DNA of 38,503 nucleotides from an uncultured Bacilli bacterium (GCA_934141575.1 CAKPCJ010000010.1:1-38503), one strand, 5' to 3'; numbered from the stretch's first letter, positions 18,153-26,137 are shown. Notes: generated from the letters alone by a model not told the origin. Numbers and translations: made by a program.

Positions 18153-18863
18153 TTACCACACTACCTCATCAATATTTTTAATTTTCTTATTTACCTCATT
18201 ACTCTCAACTTTACCATTTTTAATATGAATTACCCTATTAGCTATTTCAGCTATAAGTGCATTATGAGTAACCACTATAACTGTATTTTCGCCGTTATTA
18301 GCATCACATTGTTTCTTTAATAATTTTAATACTTCAACACCTGTTTTAGAATCAAGAGCACCTGTTGGTTCATCACATAACAAAAGTAATGGATCTTTTG
18401 CTATAGCACGCGCTATTGAAACTCTTTGCTGCTCTCCACCTGACAATTGATTAGGAAACTTTGAATAATGTTTTTCAAGACCTACTTCTTTTAAAATCTT
18501 TTTAGCATTTTTAGGCTTTTTCACTATATCATTAACTAATTCAACATTCTCAAGTACAGTTAATGTAGGCAAAATATTATAGAATTGAAAAATAAATCCA
18601 ACATTTTCAGCACGATAATTTGTAAGTTGTTGATCTGTATAATCAGATATTTTCTCATCACCAACTATTATCTCACCACTAGTTGCTTTATCCATACCAC
18701 CCAAAAGATTTAAAAGAGTTGATTTACCAGCACCACTTGGCCCCAAAATAACAACAAATTCACCCTTATTTATAGAAAAATCAATACCATCTAAAGCATT
18801 AAATTTCTTTTCACCAATGTTATAAGTTTTTTTAACGTTTTTAAATTTAATAAGTTCTTTCAT
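18153..18863 (-). CDS. ABC transporter ATP-binding protein (LolD/MacB type)
   Basis: This 236-residue nucleotide-binding subunit has Walker A GPSGAGKST, signature LSGGEQQRVSIARA, Walker B LLLCDEPTGALD and the H-loop VVTHN, with sequence typical of the LolD/MacB/YknY group that pairs with FtsX-type permeases. AAAGGAATTATT precedes the ATG at 18863. The longer open frame would include the promoter and operator and is rejected. The promoter TTGACT-N17-TATAAT lies upstream, flanked by two copies of a 22-bp repeat. Confidence 0.93.
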   Translation of the reverse strand: MKELIKFKNVKKTYNIGEKKFNALDGIDFSINKGEFVVILGPSGAGKSTLLNLLGGMDKATSGEIIVGDEKISDYTDQQLTNYRAENVGFIFQFYNILPTLTVLENVELVNDIVKKPKNAKKILKEVGLEKHYSKFPNQLSGGEQQRVSIARAIAKDPLLLLCDEPTGALDSKTGVEVLKLLKKQCDANNGENTVIVVTHNALIAEIANRVIHIKNGKVESNEVNKKIKNIDEVVW

Positions 18864-18879
18864 AATAATTCCTTTCTTG

Positions 18880-18901
18880 AAATATGAATATTTTATCACA
18901 T
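18880..18901. promoter_or_regulatory. Candidate TetR operator, copy A
   Basis: The core TATGAAT(A)TTTTATCAC is repeated with one mismatch 61 bp away at 18941-18962. This copy lies just downstream of the exporter promoter, about +2 to +23, in the untranslated leader. Confidence 0.65.
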
Positions 18902-18909
18902 TCATACAC

Positions 18910-18938
18910 ATTATACTTATATTTATATAATTAGTCAA
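18910..18938 (-). promoter_or_regulatory. Sigma-A promoter of the ABC exporter operon
   Basis: On the minus strand TTGACT (18933-18938) and TATAAT (18910-18915) have a 17-base spacer. Confidence 0.8.
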
Positions 18939-18940
18939 TA

Positions 18941-18962
18941 AAATATGAATGTTTTATCACAT
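18941..18962. promoter_or_regulatory. Candidate TetR operator, copy B
   Basis: The core TATGAAT(G)TTTTATCAC lies between the divergent -35 boxes. Here short arms AATATG/CATATT (18942-18947 and 18960-18965) form an inverted repeat. It could control both directions. Confidence 0.65.
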
Positions 18963-18963
18963 A

Positions 18964-18992
18964 TTGATTTATTTTTTTATACATCGTATAAT
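18964..18992 (+). promoter_or_regulatory. Sigma-A promoter of the TetR gene
   Basis: TTGATT (18964-18969) and TATAAT (18987-18992) have a 17-base spacer, directly next to operator copy B. Confidence 0.75.
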
Positions 18993-19015
18993 AAACCTTA
19001 AAGGAAAGTGATATT

Positions 19016-19615
19016 ATGTCAGAAACAAGAATGCCAACACAAAAAAGATCAATTGAAAAAAGAAATAAAATAATAGAAAAAGGTTTTGAACTAATATGTG
19101 AAAAAGGATATCACAATACTAATACAACAGAAATAGCCGAATATGCAGGTGTTTCAACAGGAATTATTTATCAGTACTTCAATGATAAGAAAGAAATATT
19201 TATAGAAGGAGTTAAAAATTATTCGGACAAGATAATGTTCCCAATGATTGAAATCTCTGAAAATACAAAAATTGAGGTAAAGAACTTAGATGTTCTATTA
19301 AATAACATGATTGATATATTTATTAAAACACATACATTGTCAAAAAAAGCACATGAAGAAATGATATCTATGTCTCACATAGATGATGACATAGCAAAAA
19401 TTTTCAGCACACAGGAACTAACAATAACAAAAAGGATAGTAGACATTTTAAAAAACAATAATATAATAATAGATAATGCTTATGAAAAGGTTCATATAAT
19501 AATTGGAATTATAGAAAACCTATGCCACGAAATCGTTTATCACAAACACAAAGAAATAAACTATGATATTATGAAAAAAGAAGTCATTAAAATTGTAGAA
19601 GGAATATTAAAGTAA
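19016..19615 (+). CDS. TetR/AcrR family transcriptional regulator
   Basis: The 199-residue protein starts with a TetR-type HTH: GFELICEKGYHNTNTTEIA and then AGVSTGIIYQYFNDKKEIF with the typical Y-x-Y-F of the recognition helix. A helical ligand-binding C-terminal domain follows. GGAAAGTGATATT precedes the ATG. It is divergent from the ABC exporter, and two copies of a likely operator lie in the shared region. It should therefore repress the exporter, and perhaps itself, until the exported compound binds. The ligand is unknown. Confidence 0.93.
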   Translation: MSETRMPTQKRSIEKRNKIIEKGFELICEKGYHNTNTTEIAEYAGVSTGIIYQYFNDKKEIFIEGVKNYSDKIMFPMIEISENTKIEVKNLDVLLNNMIDIFIKTHTLSKKAHEEMISMSHIDDDIAKIFSTQELTITKRIVDILKNNNIIIDNAYEKVHIIIGIIENLCHEIVYHKHKEINYDIMKKEVIKIVEGILK

Positions 19616-19618
19616 TAA

Positions 19619-19650
19619 AAAAAATATATCTAATGATATATTTTTTATTT
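19619..19650. terminator. Bidirectional terminator between tetR and the small ORF
   Basis: The perfect 12-bp stem AAAAAATATATC/GATATATTTTTT with a 4-base loop ends in T runs on both strands. Confidence 0.8.
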
Positions 19651-19758
19651 AATAATGTGTTTTTTTACACTTGGTTTTGGTTGTTTCTTTTTAATTTGTT
19701 CTAAATAACCTTTTAATATTGTATATCTAGACAAAGTGCTAATATTTTTCTTATTCAT
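19645..19758 (-). CDS. 37-residue Lys-rich small protein
   Basis: A 37-codon frame starts at ATG 19758 behind a strong GGAGGGTTT and ends in TAA inside the terminator. The peptide (N-terminus MNKKNISTLSRYTILKGYLE) has about ten Lys, one short amphipathic helix and a basic tail KKKQPKPSVKK. An extended -10 (TGATATAAT, minus strand, 19777-19785) supplies a short leader. Promoter, ribosome site and terminator all fit, which is why I call it a gene. Function unknown; nucleic-acid or ribosome binding is a guess from charge. Confidence 0.55.
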   Translation of the reverse strand: MNKKNISTLSRYTILKGYLEQIKKKQPKPSVKKHIIK

Positions 19759-19822
19759 AAACCCTCCGCGAAAAAGATTATATCACAAAATCCATATAAT
19801 TAAATGAATATAATAAACAAAA

Positions 19823-19899
19823 TGGCGTCCACGGGCAGAATCGAACTGCCGACCTATCGCTTAGGAGGCGATTGCTCTATCCTACTGAGCTACGTAGAC
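19823..19899 (-). tRNA. tRNA-Arg (anticodon CCU)
   Basis: A 77-base cloverleaf with encoded CCA. Acceptor arms GTCTACG and CGTGGAC pair with one G-T pair. The anticodon stem ATCGC/GCGAT encloses the loop CTCCTAA, giving CCU, which reads AGG. The T-loop is TTCGATT. A promoter lies immediately upstream. Confidence 0.95.
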
Positions 19900-19907
19900 A
19901 CAAATAC

Positions 19908-19936
19908 ATTATACAAAAAAATAAAAAAAACAGCAA
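19908..19936 (-). promoter_or_regulatory. Promoter of tRNA-Arg (CCU)
   Basis: TTGCTG (19931-19936) and TATAAT (19908-19913) on the minus strand have a 17-base spacer. Confidence 0.6.
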
Positions 19937-19943
19937 CACTAAA

Positions 19944-20504
19944 TTACTGTAATTGAAACATATAATTAAATAAAAATAACATTGAAACATTATATACATA
20001 TTTTATTGTATTTCTTAACTTATAAGCGGCTACTTCATATACTGATATTAATAAATCTGCAATACAAACTATCCATCCTTCGGCACACGTTGGTTTTGAT
20101 TCAAACACTTTAGCATGCTCTTTTCTATTTATAAATGGGAATATTTTCTTAATTAATATTTGGTGAAACATATGAGTTCTTATAATACTTTCTTCCTTTT
20201 TACTAACGCCAAAATACTTTCTAGCATTTCTAGCACTTGTTATTGGATGATTTAAGTATGAATTTTCTTGTTTTTCAAGTCTTCCACCATAAAAGAAATC
20301 ATGTAACAACCCTGCTCTAGCAGAAGCAACATAATCACATCTAAACAGTCTCGCAATCAAATAAGACAAATATGAAACTCTTCTACAATGATCATACTTT
20401 ATAGTTCCATGATGATCATCATTCTTTAATTTTACAAATGCACTATTAAACATTATATCTTCTACTATCTTTATATATTTTTTATTCTCATAAATACGAG
20501 ACAT
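19944..20504 (-). CDS. HD-domain hydrolase
   Basis: The protein has 186 residues. A metal-binding HD pattern is visible: YDHCRRVSYLSY, then AGLLHDFF, then CIADLL. The hydrolysed substrate of this small HD group, probably a nucleotide or phosphate ester, is not established. The last ~20 residues are hydrophobic and may associate with the membrane. GAGGTGAAGAAAG precedes the ATG. It follows the P-type ATPase gene on the same strand after about 50 bases. Confidence 0.82.
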   Translation of the reverse strand: MSRIYENKKYIKIVEDIMFNSAFVKLKNDDHHGTIKYDHCRRVSYLSYLIARLFRCDYVASARAGLLHDFFYGGRLEKQENSYLNHPITSARNARKYFGVSKKEESIIRTHMFHQILIKKIFPFINRKEHAKVFESKPTCAEGWIVCIADLLISVYEVAAYKLRNTIKYVYNVSMLFLFNYMFQLQ

Positions 20505-20556
20505 TCTTTCTTCACCTCTTCAATTATATTATATTAAGCAACTTAACTTTATATAA

Positions 20557-22911
20557 TTATAATTTACTCAAAACCTTTTTATTCTTATTAAAAACCTTTG
20601 CTGTAACTATACTAAGCAGTGTATATATAATTATAGCAGATAAAACTAAAATTATCAATAAAACAATATTTTTGGCACTTAAATGTGTCAATGAGAATAA
20701 TCCTGGAAATAACAAATAAGCTCCAGTAAATATACCAACTAATACTACAAGTAAAGATAACCTAAGTGGATTAAATGGTATACATGCCTTATATATAACT
20801 AAAAAACCAGTTGTTGCAGTTAATACAACAGAAAATGTACTAACTAATTCTTGTGACAAATTTAAAACATCAGACAATATCAGTATAAATATGATATTAA
20901 AAACAACTGTTAATGCACCTGGTATTGCCTTTTTTAAGACATTAATTAAAAATTTGCCATGTACTAAATCCTCATTTTTTTCAAGAGCCAATACAAATGA
21001 TGGAATTCCAATTGTAGTTACACTTATTAATGATGTCTGAATTGGGATAAAGGGATATTTTTCATTTACAAATAAAAATATTAGTGCAAGTATTGAAGCA
21101 TACATAGTTTTAGTTAAAAATAAAACCGCAGATCTTTCCAAATTATTTATATTTCTTCTTCCATCAGCAACAACATATGGCATTTTTGAAAAATCAGAAT
21201 CTAAAAGAACAAGTTCTGAAACATTTCTAGCAGCTTCGCATGCACTAGCAATAGTAACACTGCAATCTGATTGTTTTAATGCCAATACATCATTTACACC
21301 ATCACCTGCAAATGCAACTACTTTTTTGTCATCTTGTAAAAACTTTACTATTTTTTTCTTCTGAAATGGTGAAACCCTACCAAATATATTATATTTTCTT
21401 ACCGCTTCTCTTAAATCATCATCATTATCAATGGTAGATGCATCAATTGAACTCACAGTATCAAATCCGCTTCTCTTAGCTATTGAAGACACAGTCTTTG
21501 GATTATCACCAGATATTATCTTTAAATCAACACCTTGATTTTTAAAATAATTTATCGTCTTAACTGCATCTTTCCTAACCTTATCCCTAAACAAAACAAG
21601 AGCGACACTTTCCATATTGCAAGGCAAATCATCTCCAATAAACTCATTGTTTGATTTTGCCAAAAGTAACACTCTATAATCATCCAAATATTTATTAACA
21701 TCACTAGAAATCTTAGAATAATCGTCTTTCATTACAAATTCAGGTGCACCTAATATATAAGTAATATTATTATCAAAAGTTACACCAGAATATTTATTTT
21801 TAGAAGAAAATGGCAAGATTTTTTTGGCCTTCAAATCAGAAAAAACATAATACTTTTCTTTAATAGCGTTCATAACCGAATTATTATCCTTGCTATTAAA
21901 GCAAAAATCGCTTAATGCTTTTTCTATATCACTTCTAGATATATTTGAAATTGGAATTATATCACTAACTTCCATTTTACCTTCAGTTATTGTACCAGTT
22001 TTATCAAAGCAAAGAACATTTACCCTAGCCAAATTTTCAGAACAATATAAATTTTGAACTAAAATTTTGTACTTAGACATTCTTATAACACCAAGTGCAA
22101 AAACTGTGCTTATTAAAAGAATAAGTCCATCAGGAATCATTGTAAGAAGAGCTGCTACCGTGTTAATAACCGCATCATGAAGTGTATTTCCACTTAAATT
22201 ATATTGCATATAAAAGAATAAAGCTCCTAGTGGAATTATTATTATAGAAATCGCTTTTATAACTTTATTAAGTGACCCTACTATCTCAGATTTATGTTTT
22301 TTCATGTGACTAGCATCTTTTGAAATAACATAAATATAATTTTCTTCACCTATATGATTTACACGTGCAACAACATAACCACTAACTATAAAACTTCCAG
22401 ATAAAATATCATCATCTTTTTTCTTATGTATTGATTTATCTTCGCCAGTTATCGCAGATTCATTAATTTCACATTCTCCATCAATTATCACCGAATCAAC
22501 TATAATTTGATCTCCTGATGATAATATAATTAAATCATCCAAAACAAGTTCTTCATGGGAAAGCTCAACAACCTTGCCATCACGTATAGCCTTTATTTTA
22601 GATTTTGAAATTAAATTTAATTTATCTATTACCTTTTTAGCCTGTATTTCTTGAATAATTCCTATTACAGTATTACATAAAATAACGCCTAAAAATAATA
22701 CATTCTTATATGAGCCAACAAGGAGTACACAAACAGCTAAAAATATATTTAATAGATTAAATAAAGTAATTGTGCTCGTAAGTATTATTTGTGGAATAGT
22801 TTTAGTTTTTACAGTAACATCCTTATTTACTAAATTATCTCTTTTTCTTTGTTCAACTTGACTACTAGATAAACCGTATTTAATATTTGGATTATATCTT
22901 ATTATCTTCAT
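20557..22911 (-). CDS. CtpE-like cation-transporting P-type ATPase
   Basis: A P-type pump of about 784 residues that couples ATP hydrolysis to cation movement across the membrane. The actuator domain has AITGED (TGE), the phosphorylation site is CFDKTGTITEGK (Asp near residue 303), and the P-domain has GDNPKTVSSIAKRSG and AGDGVNDVLALKQSD. Helix M4 reads LLTMIPDGLILL, the motif seen in CtpE-type ATPases. CtpE was linked to calcium uptake in mycobacteria, so calcium is the best guess. No N-terminal heavy-metal domain is present. AGAGGA is correctly spaced for the ATG at 22911, not the one six bases earlier. Confidence 0.88.
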   Translation of the reverse strand: MKIIRYNPNIKYGLSSSQVEQRKRDNLVNKDVTVKTKTIPQIILTSTITLFNLLNIFLAVCVLLVGSYKNVLFLGVILCNTVIGIIQEIQAKKVIDKLNLISKSKIKAIRDGKVVELSHEELVLDDLIILSSGDQIIVDSVIIDGECEINESAITGEDKSIHKKKDDDILSGSFIVSGYVVARVNHIGEENYIYVISKDASHMKKHKSEIVGSLNKVIKAISIIIIPLGALFFYMQYNLSGNTLHDAVINTVAALLTMIPDGLILLISTVFALGVIRMSKYKILVQNLYCSENLARVNVLCFDKTGTITEGKMEVSDIIPISNISRSDIEKALSDFCFNSKDNNSVMNAIKEKYYVFSDLKAKKILPFSSKNKYSGVTFDNNITYILGAPEFVMKDDYSKISSDVNKYLDDYRVLLLAKSNNEFIGDDLPCNMESVALVLFRDKVRKDAVKTINYFKNQGVDLKIISGDNPKTVSSIAKRSGFDTVSSIDASTIDNDDDLREAVRKYNIFGRVSPFQKKKIVKFLQDDKKVVAFAGDGVNDVLALKQSDCSVTIASACEAARNVSELVLLDSDFSKMPYVVADGRRNINNLERSAVLFLTKTMYASILALIFLFVNEKYPFIPIQTSLISVTTIGIPSFVLALEKNEDLVHGKFLINVLKKAIPGALTVVFNIIFILILSDVLNLSQELVSTFSVVLTATTGFLVIYKACIPFNPLRLSLLVVLVGIFTGAYLLFPGLFSLTHLSAKNIVLLIILVLSAIIIYTLLSIVTAKVFNKNKKVLSKL

Positions 22912-22930
22912 ATACATTTCCTCTTATCGT

Positions 22931-22939
22931 ATTATAGCA
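22931..22939 (-). promoter_or_regulatory. Extended -10 promoter of the P-type ATPase gene
   Basis: The minus strand reads TGCTATAAT, 20-28 bases upstream of the start. Confidence 0.5.
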
Positions 22940-22945
22940 CCTCAA

Positions 22946-23467
22946 TTATGCTAAAAAAATATTATTTTGTACTTCATACCCCAAACTACTATGTTCACCA
23001 TGTCCAGGATATATAGTTACATCAAGAGGATACATCTTTATCTTTTCTATACTTTTTAACATATCCTCATAACTACTATTTTGAAAATCGTACCTTCCAA
23101 TTGAATCTTTAAATAAAAAGTCGCCAGTAAACATTACTTTGTCTTTTTTAAAATAAAAAGTAACTGAATCTTCAGTATGACCTTTAGTATCGATTATTTC
23201 AAAATCAAAATCACCAATCTTAACATTTTTATTTACACTTTTATAATCAAATATTGGAACATTGTACTTATTAACAACACTATCCAAAGCACCAATATGA
23301 TCATCATGATAATGAGTAATTAAAATAGCTTTGACATTATAATTGTCTAAATTCATCTCTATCCTATCAAATTCATCCCCAGGATCAACTATTATAGCGT
23401 CATTATTCTTTGTTATTATGTAACAATTTTCTTGCAACCACCCTACTACTATACATTTAATATTCAT
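22946..23467 (-). CDS. MBL-fold metallohydrolase (glyoxalase II-like)
   Basis: This 173-residue protein has the metallo-beta-lactamase core: IVDPGDE, THYHDDHIG (HxHxDH), DTKGHTEDS (His), FTGDFLF (Asp) and YPGHGEHS (His), so the two-metal site is complete. It resembles the hydroxyacylglutathione hydrolase-like subgroup (YqgX/YcbL), but is somewhat shorter at the C-terminus. It is probably a thioester hydrolase in the cytoplasm; the substrate is uncertain. GGGTGTGATTTT precedes the ATG. It diverges from the polysaccharide deacetylase gene. Confidence 0.88.
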   Translation of the reverse strand: MNIKCIVVGWLQENCYIITKNNDAIIVDPGDEFDRIEMNLDNYNVKAILITHYHDDHIGALDSVVNKYNVPIFDYKSVNKNVKIGDFDFEIIDTKGHTEDSVTFYFKKDKVMFTGDFLFKDSIGRYDFQNSSYEDMLKSIEKIKMYPLDVTIYPGHGEHSSLGYEVQNNIFLA

Positions 23468-23530
23468 AAAATCACACCCAATTTTATTATATCACAAAAA
23501 ATAATGAATATATTTATAGTGGTGAAACTC

Positions 23531-24226
23531 ATGTTAAAAAAGATAATTATGACAATGCTTCTCCTCATAATAGTTAGCGGTTGTAATAAAAAAAATGAAC
23601 CACTTGTAATAAATACCGGAGACATTACTAAGATAATAGATCCAAATCTGCCAGTAGTAGCACTCACATTTGATGATGGGCCAAGTAAATATACAACAGA
23701 TATACTTGAATTTCTAAAAGAAAATGATGCATGTGCTACATTTTTTGTAGTTGGAAATAAAGCAAAAACTTTTAGTAACACACTAAATACAATGATTAAA
23801 AATGGAAATGAAATAGGAAATCATTCATATAGTCATAAATGGTTATCAAGGCTTAGCACAGAAAATATAAAAAGTGAAATAAATTTAACACAAAATACCA
23901 TAGAATCTATAACAAATTATACGCCAAAACTATTAAGACCAACATATGGAAGTATAAATAAAAAACTAAGAAACTCAACAAATTTGAAAATAATACTTTG
24001 GAACGTAGACACAAAAGATTGGAAATTAAAATCAAGTGAAGAAATAGCTAAAAGAGCACTAAATTCAATCGAAGATGGCGATATTGTATTAATGCATGAC
24101 ATGTATGAAAGAACTTACAATGCTTTGAAAATAATAATACCAGCATTAAAAGAAAAAGGATATCAATTTGTAACTGTTAGTGAATTAGAAGAAATTAAAA
24201 AATTGAAAGAAAAAGCAAAAGAATAA
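23531..24226 (+). CDS. Polysaccharide deacetylase lipoprotein
   Basis: A lipoprotein signal (MLKKIIMTMLLLIIVSGC, lipobox VSGC) is followed by a NodB domain with the family motifs in order: TFDDGP (metal Asp), HSYSH (metal His pair), RPTYG (usually RPPYG), DTKDW and LMHD. It should remove acetyl groups from cell-wall glycans on the outer face of the membrane, which affects lysozyme resistance or spore/cell wall maturation. The ATG at 23531 follows GTGGTGAAACTC and is the only start giving a signal peptide. The next gene starts 2 bases after its stop. Size is about 231 residues. Confidence 0.92.
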   Translation: MLKKIIMTMLLLIIVSGCNKKNEPLVINTGDITKIIDPNLPVVALTFDDGPSKYTTDILEFLKENDACATFFVVGNKAKTFSNTLNTMIKNGNEIGNHSYSHKWLSRLSTENIKSEINLTQNTIESITNYTPKLLRPTYGSINKKLRNSTNLKIILWNVDTKDWKLKSSEEIAKRALNSIEDGDIVLMHDMYERTYNALKIIIPALKEKGYQFVTVSELEEIKKLKEKAKE

Positions 24227-24228
24227 TT

Positions 24229-24600
24229 ATGGATAAAAAACAAAAAGAAATAGATTTAATAAACAAACAAATATATACTACATATGTATACATGGGTACT
24301 GTAATATTATCAATAGTTCTTCTTTATAACAATAAAAATGTATTACAAAAAAAGAAGTCTTTTTTTAGTAAAGGAATGGATAAAAACTTATCAATTTTAA
24401 ATAGAAGTATAATCCTAGTAACTTCAGCTATATTTTTAGTATTAAATTATCAACATATACAAAAAGGAGATGTTTCAGAAAGAGAACTAGCTAGTGAAAA
24501 TCTCCAAATCGAAGCATCTTGGTTAACCCTTGTAGCTAGTATAATAGTTCTGTATGCAACTATAAAAGATTCATTTGATTATGAAAATCCTGAATTATAA
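24229..24600 (+). CDS. Unknown membrane protein coupled to the deacetylase
   Basis: A 123-residue protein with three predicted transmembrane helices (about 20-36, 58-76, 97-112) and a Lys-rich cytoplasmic loop (QKKKSFFSKG). No family is recognised. There is no clear ribosome site; the ATG lies 2 bases after the deacetylase stop, so translation probably depends on coupling. A terminator follows directly. Confidence 0.7.
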   Translation: MDKKQKEIDLINKQIYTTYVYMGTVILSIVLLYNNKNVLQKKKSFFSKGMDKNLSILNRSIILVTSAIFLVLNYQHIQKGDVSERELASENLQIEASWLTLVASIIVLYATIKDSFDYENPEL

Positions 24601-24630
24601 ATAACTTCATTATGAAAAATGAGGTTATTT
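24599..24630 (+). terminator. Terminator of the deacetylase operon
   Basis: A 13-bp stem (one G-T pair) around a 6-base loop; the T-rich tail is partly within the arm. Confidence 0.6.
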
Positions 24631-24636
24631 ATATTA

Positions 24637-24662
24637 CAAAAAAACAGCTATAAAGCTGTTTT
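24637..24662 (-). terminator. Terminator of tRNA-Arg (UCU)
   Basis: The 9-bp stem AAAACAGCT/AGCTGTTTT with a 4-base loop ends in a T run on the minus strand, downstream of the tRNA. Confidence 0.75.
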
Positions 24663-24694
24663 ATCGAACTCAAATCAATGAGTTAATATCAATT

Positions 24695-24771
<77 letters not shown>

Positions 24772-24792
24772 ATCTCATCAACTGATAGAGTC

Positions 24793-24821
24793 ATTATACT
24801 ATATTTTTTTTTAATTTTCAA
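24793..24821 (-). promoter_or_regulatory. Promoter of tRNA-Arg (UCU)
   Basis: TTGAAA (24816-24821) and TATAAT (24793-24798) on the minus strand have a 17-base spacer. The -35 lies inside the end of gerM. Confidence 0.65.
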
Positions 24822-25776
24822 TATCTTTAATAACACTTTTTACAATTTCTTCATCATCTACATAAATTGAAACAGATTCAACATCATAATTATCTCTAAT
24901 AGAAAGTGCTATTGAGTAAACTACCTCTTCCAAAATATCTTTACTATCAACATCACTTAATATATAAGTATTAAAAACCAATTTCAATTCTTTATCTAAT
25001 TCTTCATAACTCAATAATCTTACATTAGAATTTACAAAGCTCATTAAATTGCTCTCATATGTTGGTCCAGCTGCTAATTCATCTATTATAATTTGTATTT
25101 TTTCTCTCTTGTCATTTGTATATGAAGTAACTGGTACATAATAATAATCATCATTATGTTTATTTAAATAATATATCACAACACTTGTAATGTCATTTGA
25201 GGAATGTATATCATACGTTTTATTTATACCAAAATCTCTATTTAATAAACTTGGCAATGTAGTTTTACTTTGTGGAAGTCTAGTAAGTATTTCTCCGTTT
25301 ACATATATAATTACACCCTTAACTTCTTCTATACTTGTTAGTGTATAAGTTATTGCTTCAACCATCTTCTCTTCTAATTCTTTATTTATTGTAAGAATAG
25401 TATCAGAAAAATTAACTTTTACTATACCATCCTCATATGTAAGTCCCAAAATTTCAGTACCATTTGGAATAATTGGAGTAAATCCATTTGGAATTATACT
25501 ATCTTTCTTACCATCAATAGTTAAAACTTCTATTAGATATCTACATTTTTCCTCTATATCTTTTATGTCACCAATTGGAATATTAGTACGAGCTACATAA
25601 GAAGTATCATCAAGCAAAAAAACTTCCTGTAACTTAGCATCTGTAGAATAGTGAACACTTTTATTTGTAAGAGTATCACTATCATCTCCAGGAGTAGGAA
25701 TCAAATAAATAATCAATAATAAAACTAGCGTAAGACTCGTTATAATCAACTTTCTTGTGCATATTCTCTTTAACAT
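24811..25776 (-). CDS. gerM: GerM-like protein with two GerMN domains
   Basis: The 321-residue protein has an N-terminal signal anchor (about 9-27) and then two GerMN-type domains, roughly residues 75-170 and 200-310. Each has the pattern of a short strand, a helix with EE/KE pairs, and a TLTSIEEVKGVIIYVNG or SIRDNYDVESVSIYVD ending. In Bacillus subtilis, GerM is a mother-cell lipoprotein needed for engulfment and normal germination. Here an ordinary TM anchor replaces the lipobox. GGTGATAAC precedes the ATG. The next gene upstream is a GerE homologue, a combination also found close together in Bacillus as far as I remember, so the gerM assignment is favoured over a generic GerMN protein. Confidence 0.82.
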   Translation of the reverse strand: MLKRICTRKLIITSLTLVLLLIIYLIPTPGDDSDTLTNKSVHYSTDAKLQEVFLLDDTSYVARTNIPIGDIKDIEEKCRYLIEVLTIDGKKDSIIPNGFTPIIPNGTEILGLTYEDGIVKVNFSDTILTINKELEEKMVEAITYTLTSIEEVKGVIIYVNGEILTRLPQSKTTLPSLLNRDFGINKTYDIHSSNDITSVVIYYLNKHNDDYYYVPVTSYTNDKREKIQIIIDELAAGPTYESNLMSFVNSNVRLLSYEELDKELKLVFNTYILSDVDSKDILEEVVYSIALSIRDNYDVESVSIYVDDEEIVKSVIKDIEN

Positions 25777-25817
25777 GTTATCACCTATTTAATAATATGA
25801 TAGCATTTCAAAATAAT

Positions 25818-25840
25818 GAAAAAAGTCGTTTAAAACGACT
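25818..25840 (-). terminator. Terminator of gerE
   Basis: The stem AGTCGTT/AACGACT with a 3-base loop is followed by six Ts on the minus strand, and overlaps the stop codon at 25839-25841. Confidence 0.8.
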
Positions 25841-26060
25841 ACAATTTTAATTCTCCCAATCTAAGCAGTTCTATAACAGCGCTTGCTCTTCCTTTCACTT
25901 CCAACTTTTGCATTGCATTGGAAATATGATTTCTTATCGTCTTTTCACTTATATTTAATTCCTCTGCAATTTCTTTTGTGCTTTTATTCTTTATTAATAA
26001 TTGGAATACCTCTGTTTCTCGCTTAGTTAATATTTTTTTTATGATAATACCTCCAATCAT
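25839..26060 (-). CDS. gerE: GerE-like LuxR-type regulator
   Basis: The 73-residue protein is almost entirely a LuxR-type HTH: LTKRETEVFQLL, STKEIAEELNISEKTIRNH and ISNAMQKLEVKGRASAVIEL. From memory, B. subtilis GerE (74 residues, the sigma-K-dependent regulator of spore coat genes) is closely similar throughout, including the HISNAMQKL and ELLRxGEL segments. No receiver or ligand domain is present. The ATG at 26060 has no ribosome site, while a GGAGG inside the frame (26050-26054) is spaced 7 bases from an in-frame ATA at 26040-26042; the true start is thus uncertain. A sigma-K-like promoter lies just upstream. It would act in the mother cell late in sporulation. Confidence 0.86.
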   Translation of the reverse strand: MIGGIIIKKILTKRETEVFQLLIKNKSTKEIAEELNISEKTIRNHISNAMQKLEVKGRASAVIELLRLGELKL

Positions 26061-26076
26061 AATTGTTCTTACAACT

Positions 26077-26103
26077 TATTTTATGAACTATATTATTTTT
26101 GGT
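26077..26103 (-). promoter_or_regulatory. Sigma-K-like promoter of gerE
   Basis: The minus strand reads CACC-N15-CATAAAATA, fitting the mACm / CATAnnnTA consensus I remember for sigma-K. The same elements and spacing occur upstream of the tiny YjcZ-like genes. The predicted start is 8-10 bases before the ATG at 26060. Confidence 0.5.
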
Positions 26104-26108
26104 GTAGG

Positions 26109-26137
26109 CAAAAAAACATACTATTTTAAAGTATGTT
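26109..26137 (-). terminator. Terminator of the XRE regulator gene
   Basis: The 8-bp stem AACATACT/AGTATGTT is followed by a T run on the minus strand, and overlaps the stop codon at 26121-26123. Confidence 0.75.

Noticed and set aside
25777..25838. Sigma-E-like promoter for gerM
   Set aside because: CATATTAT is present upstream, but no convincing -35 at the right distance; too weak in this AT-rich DNA.
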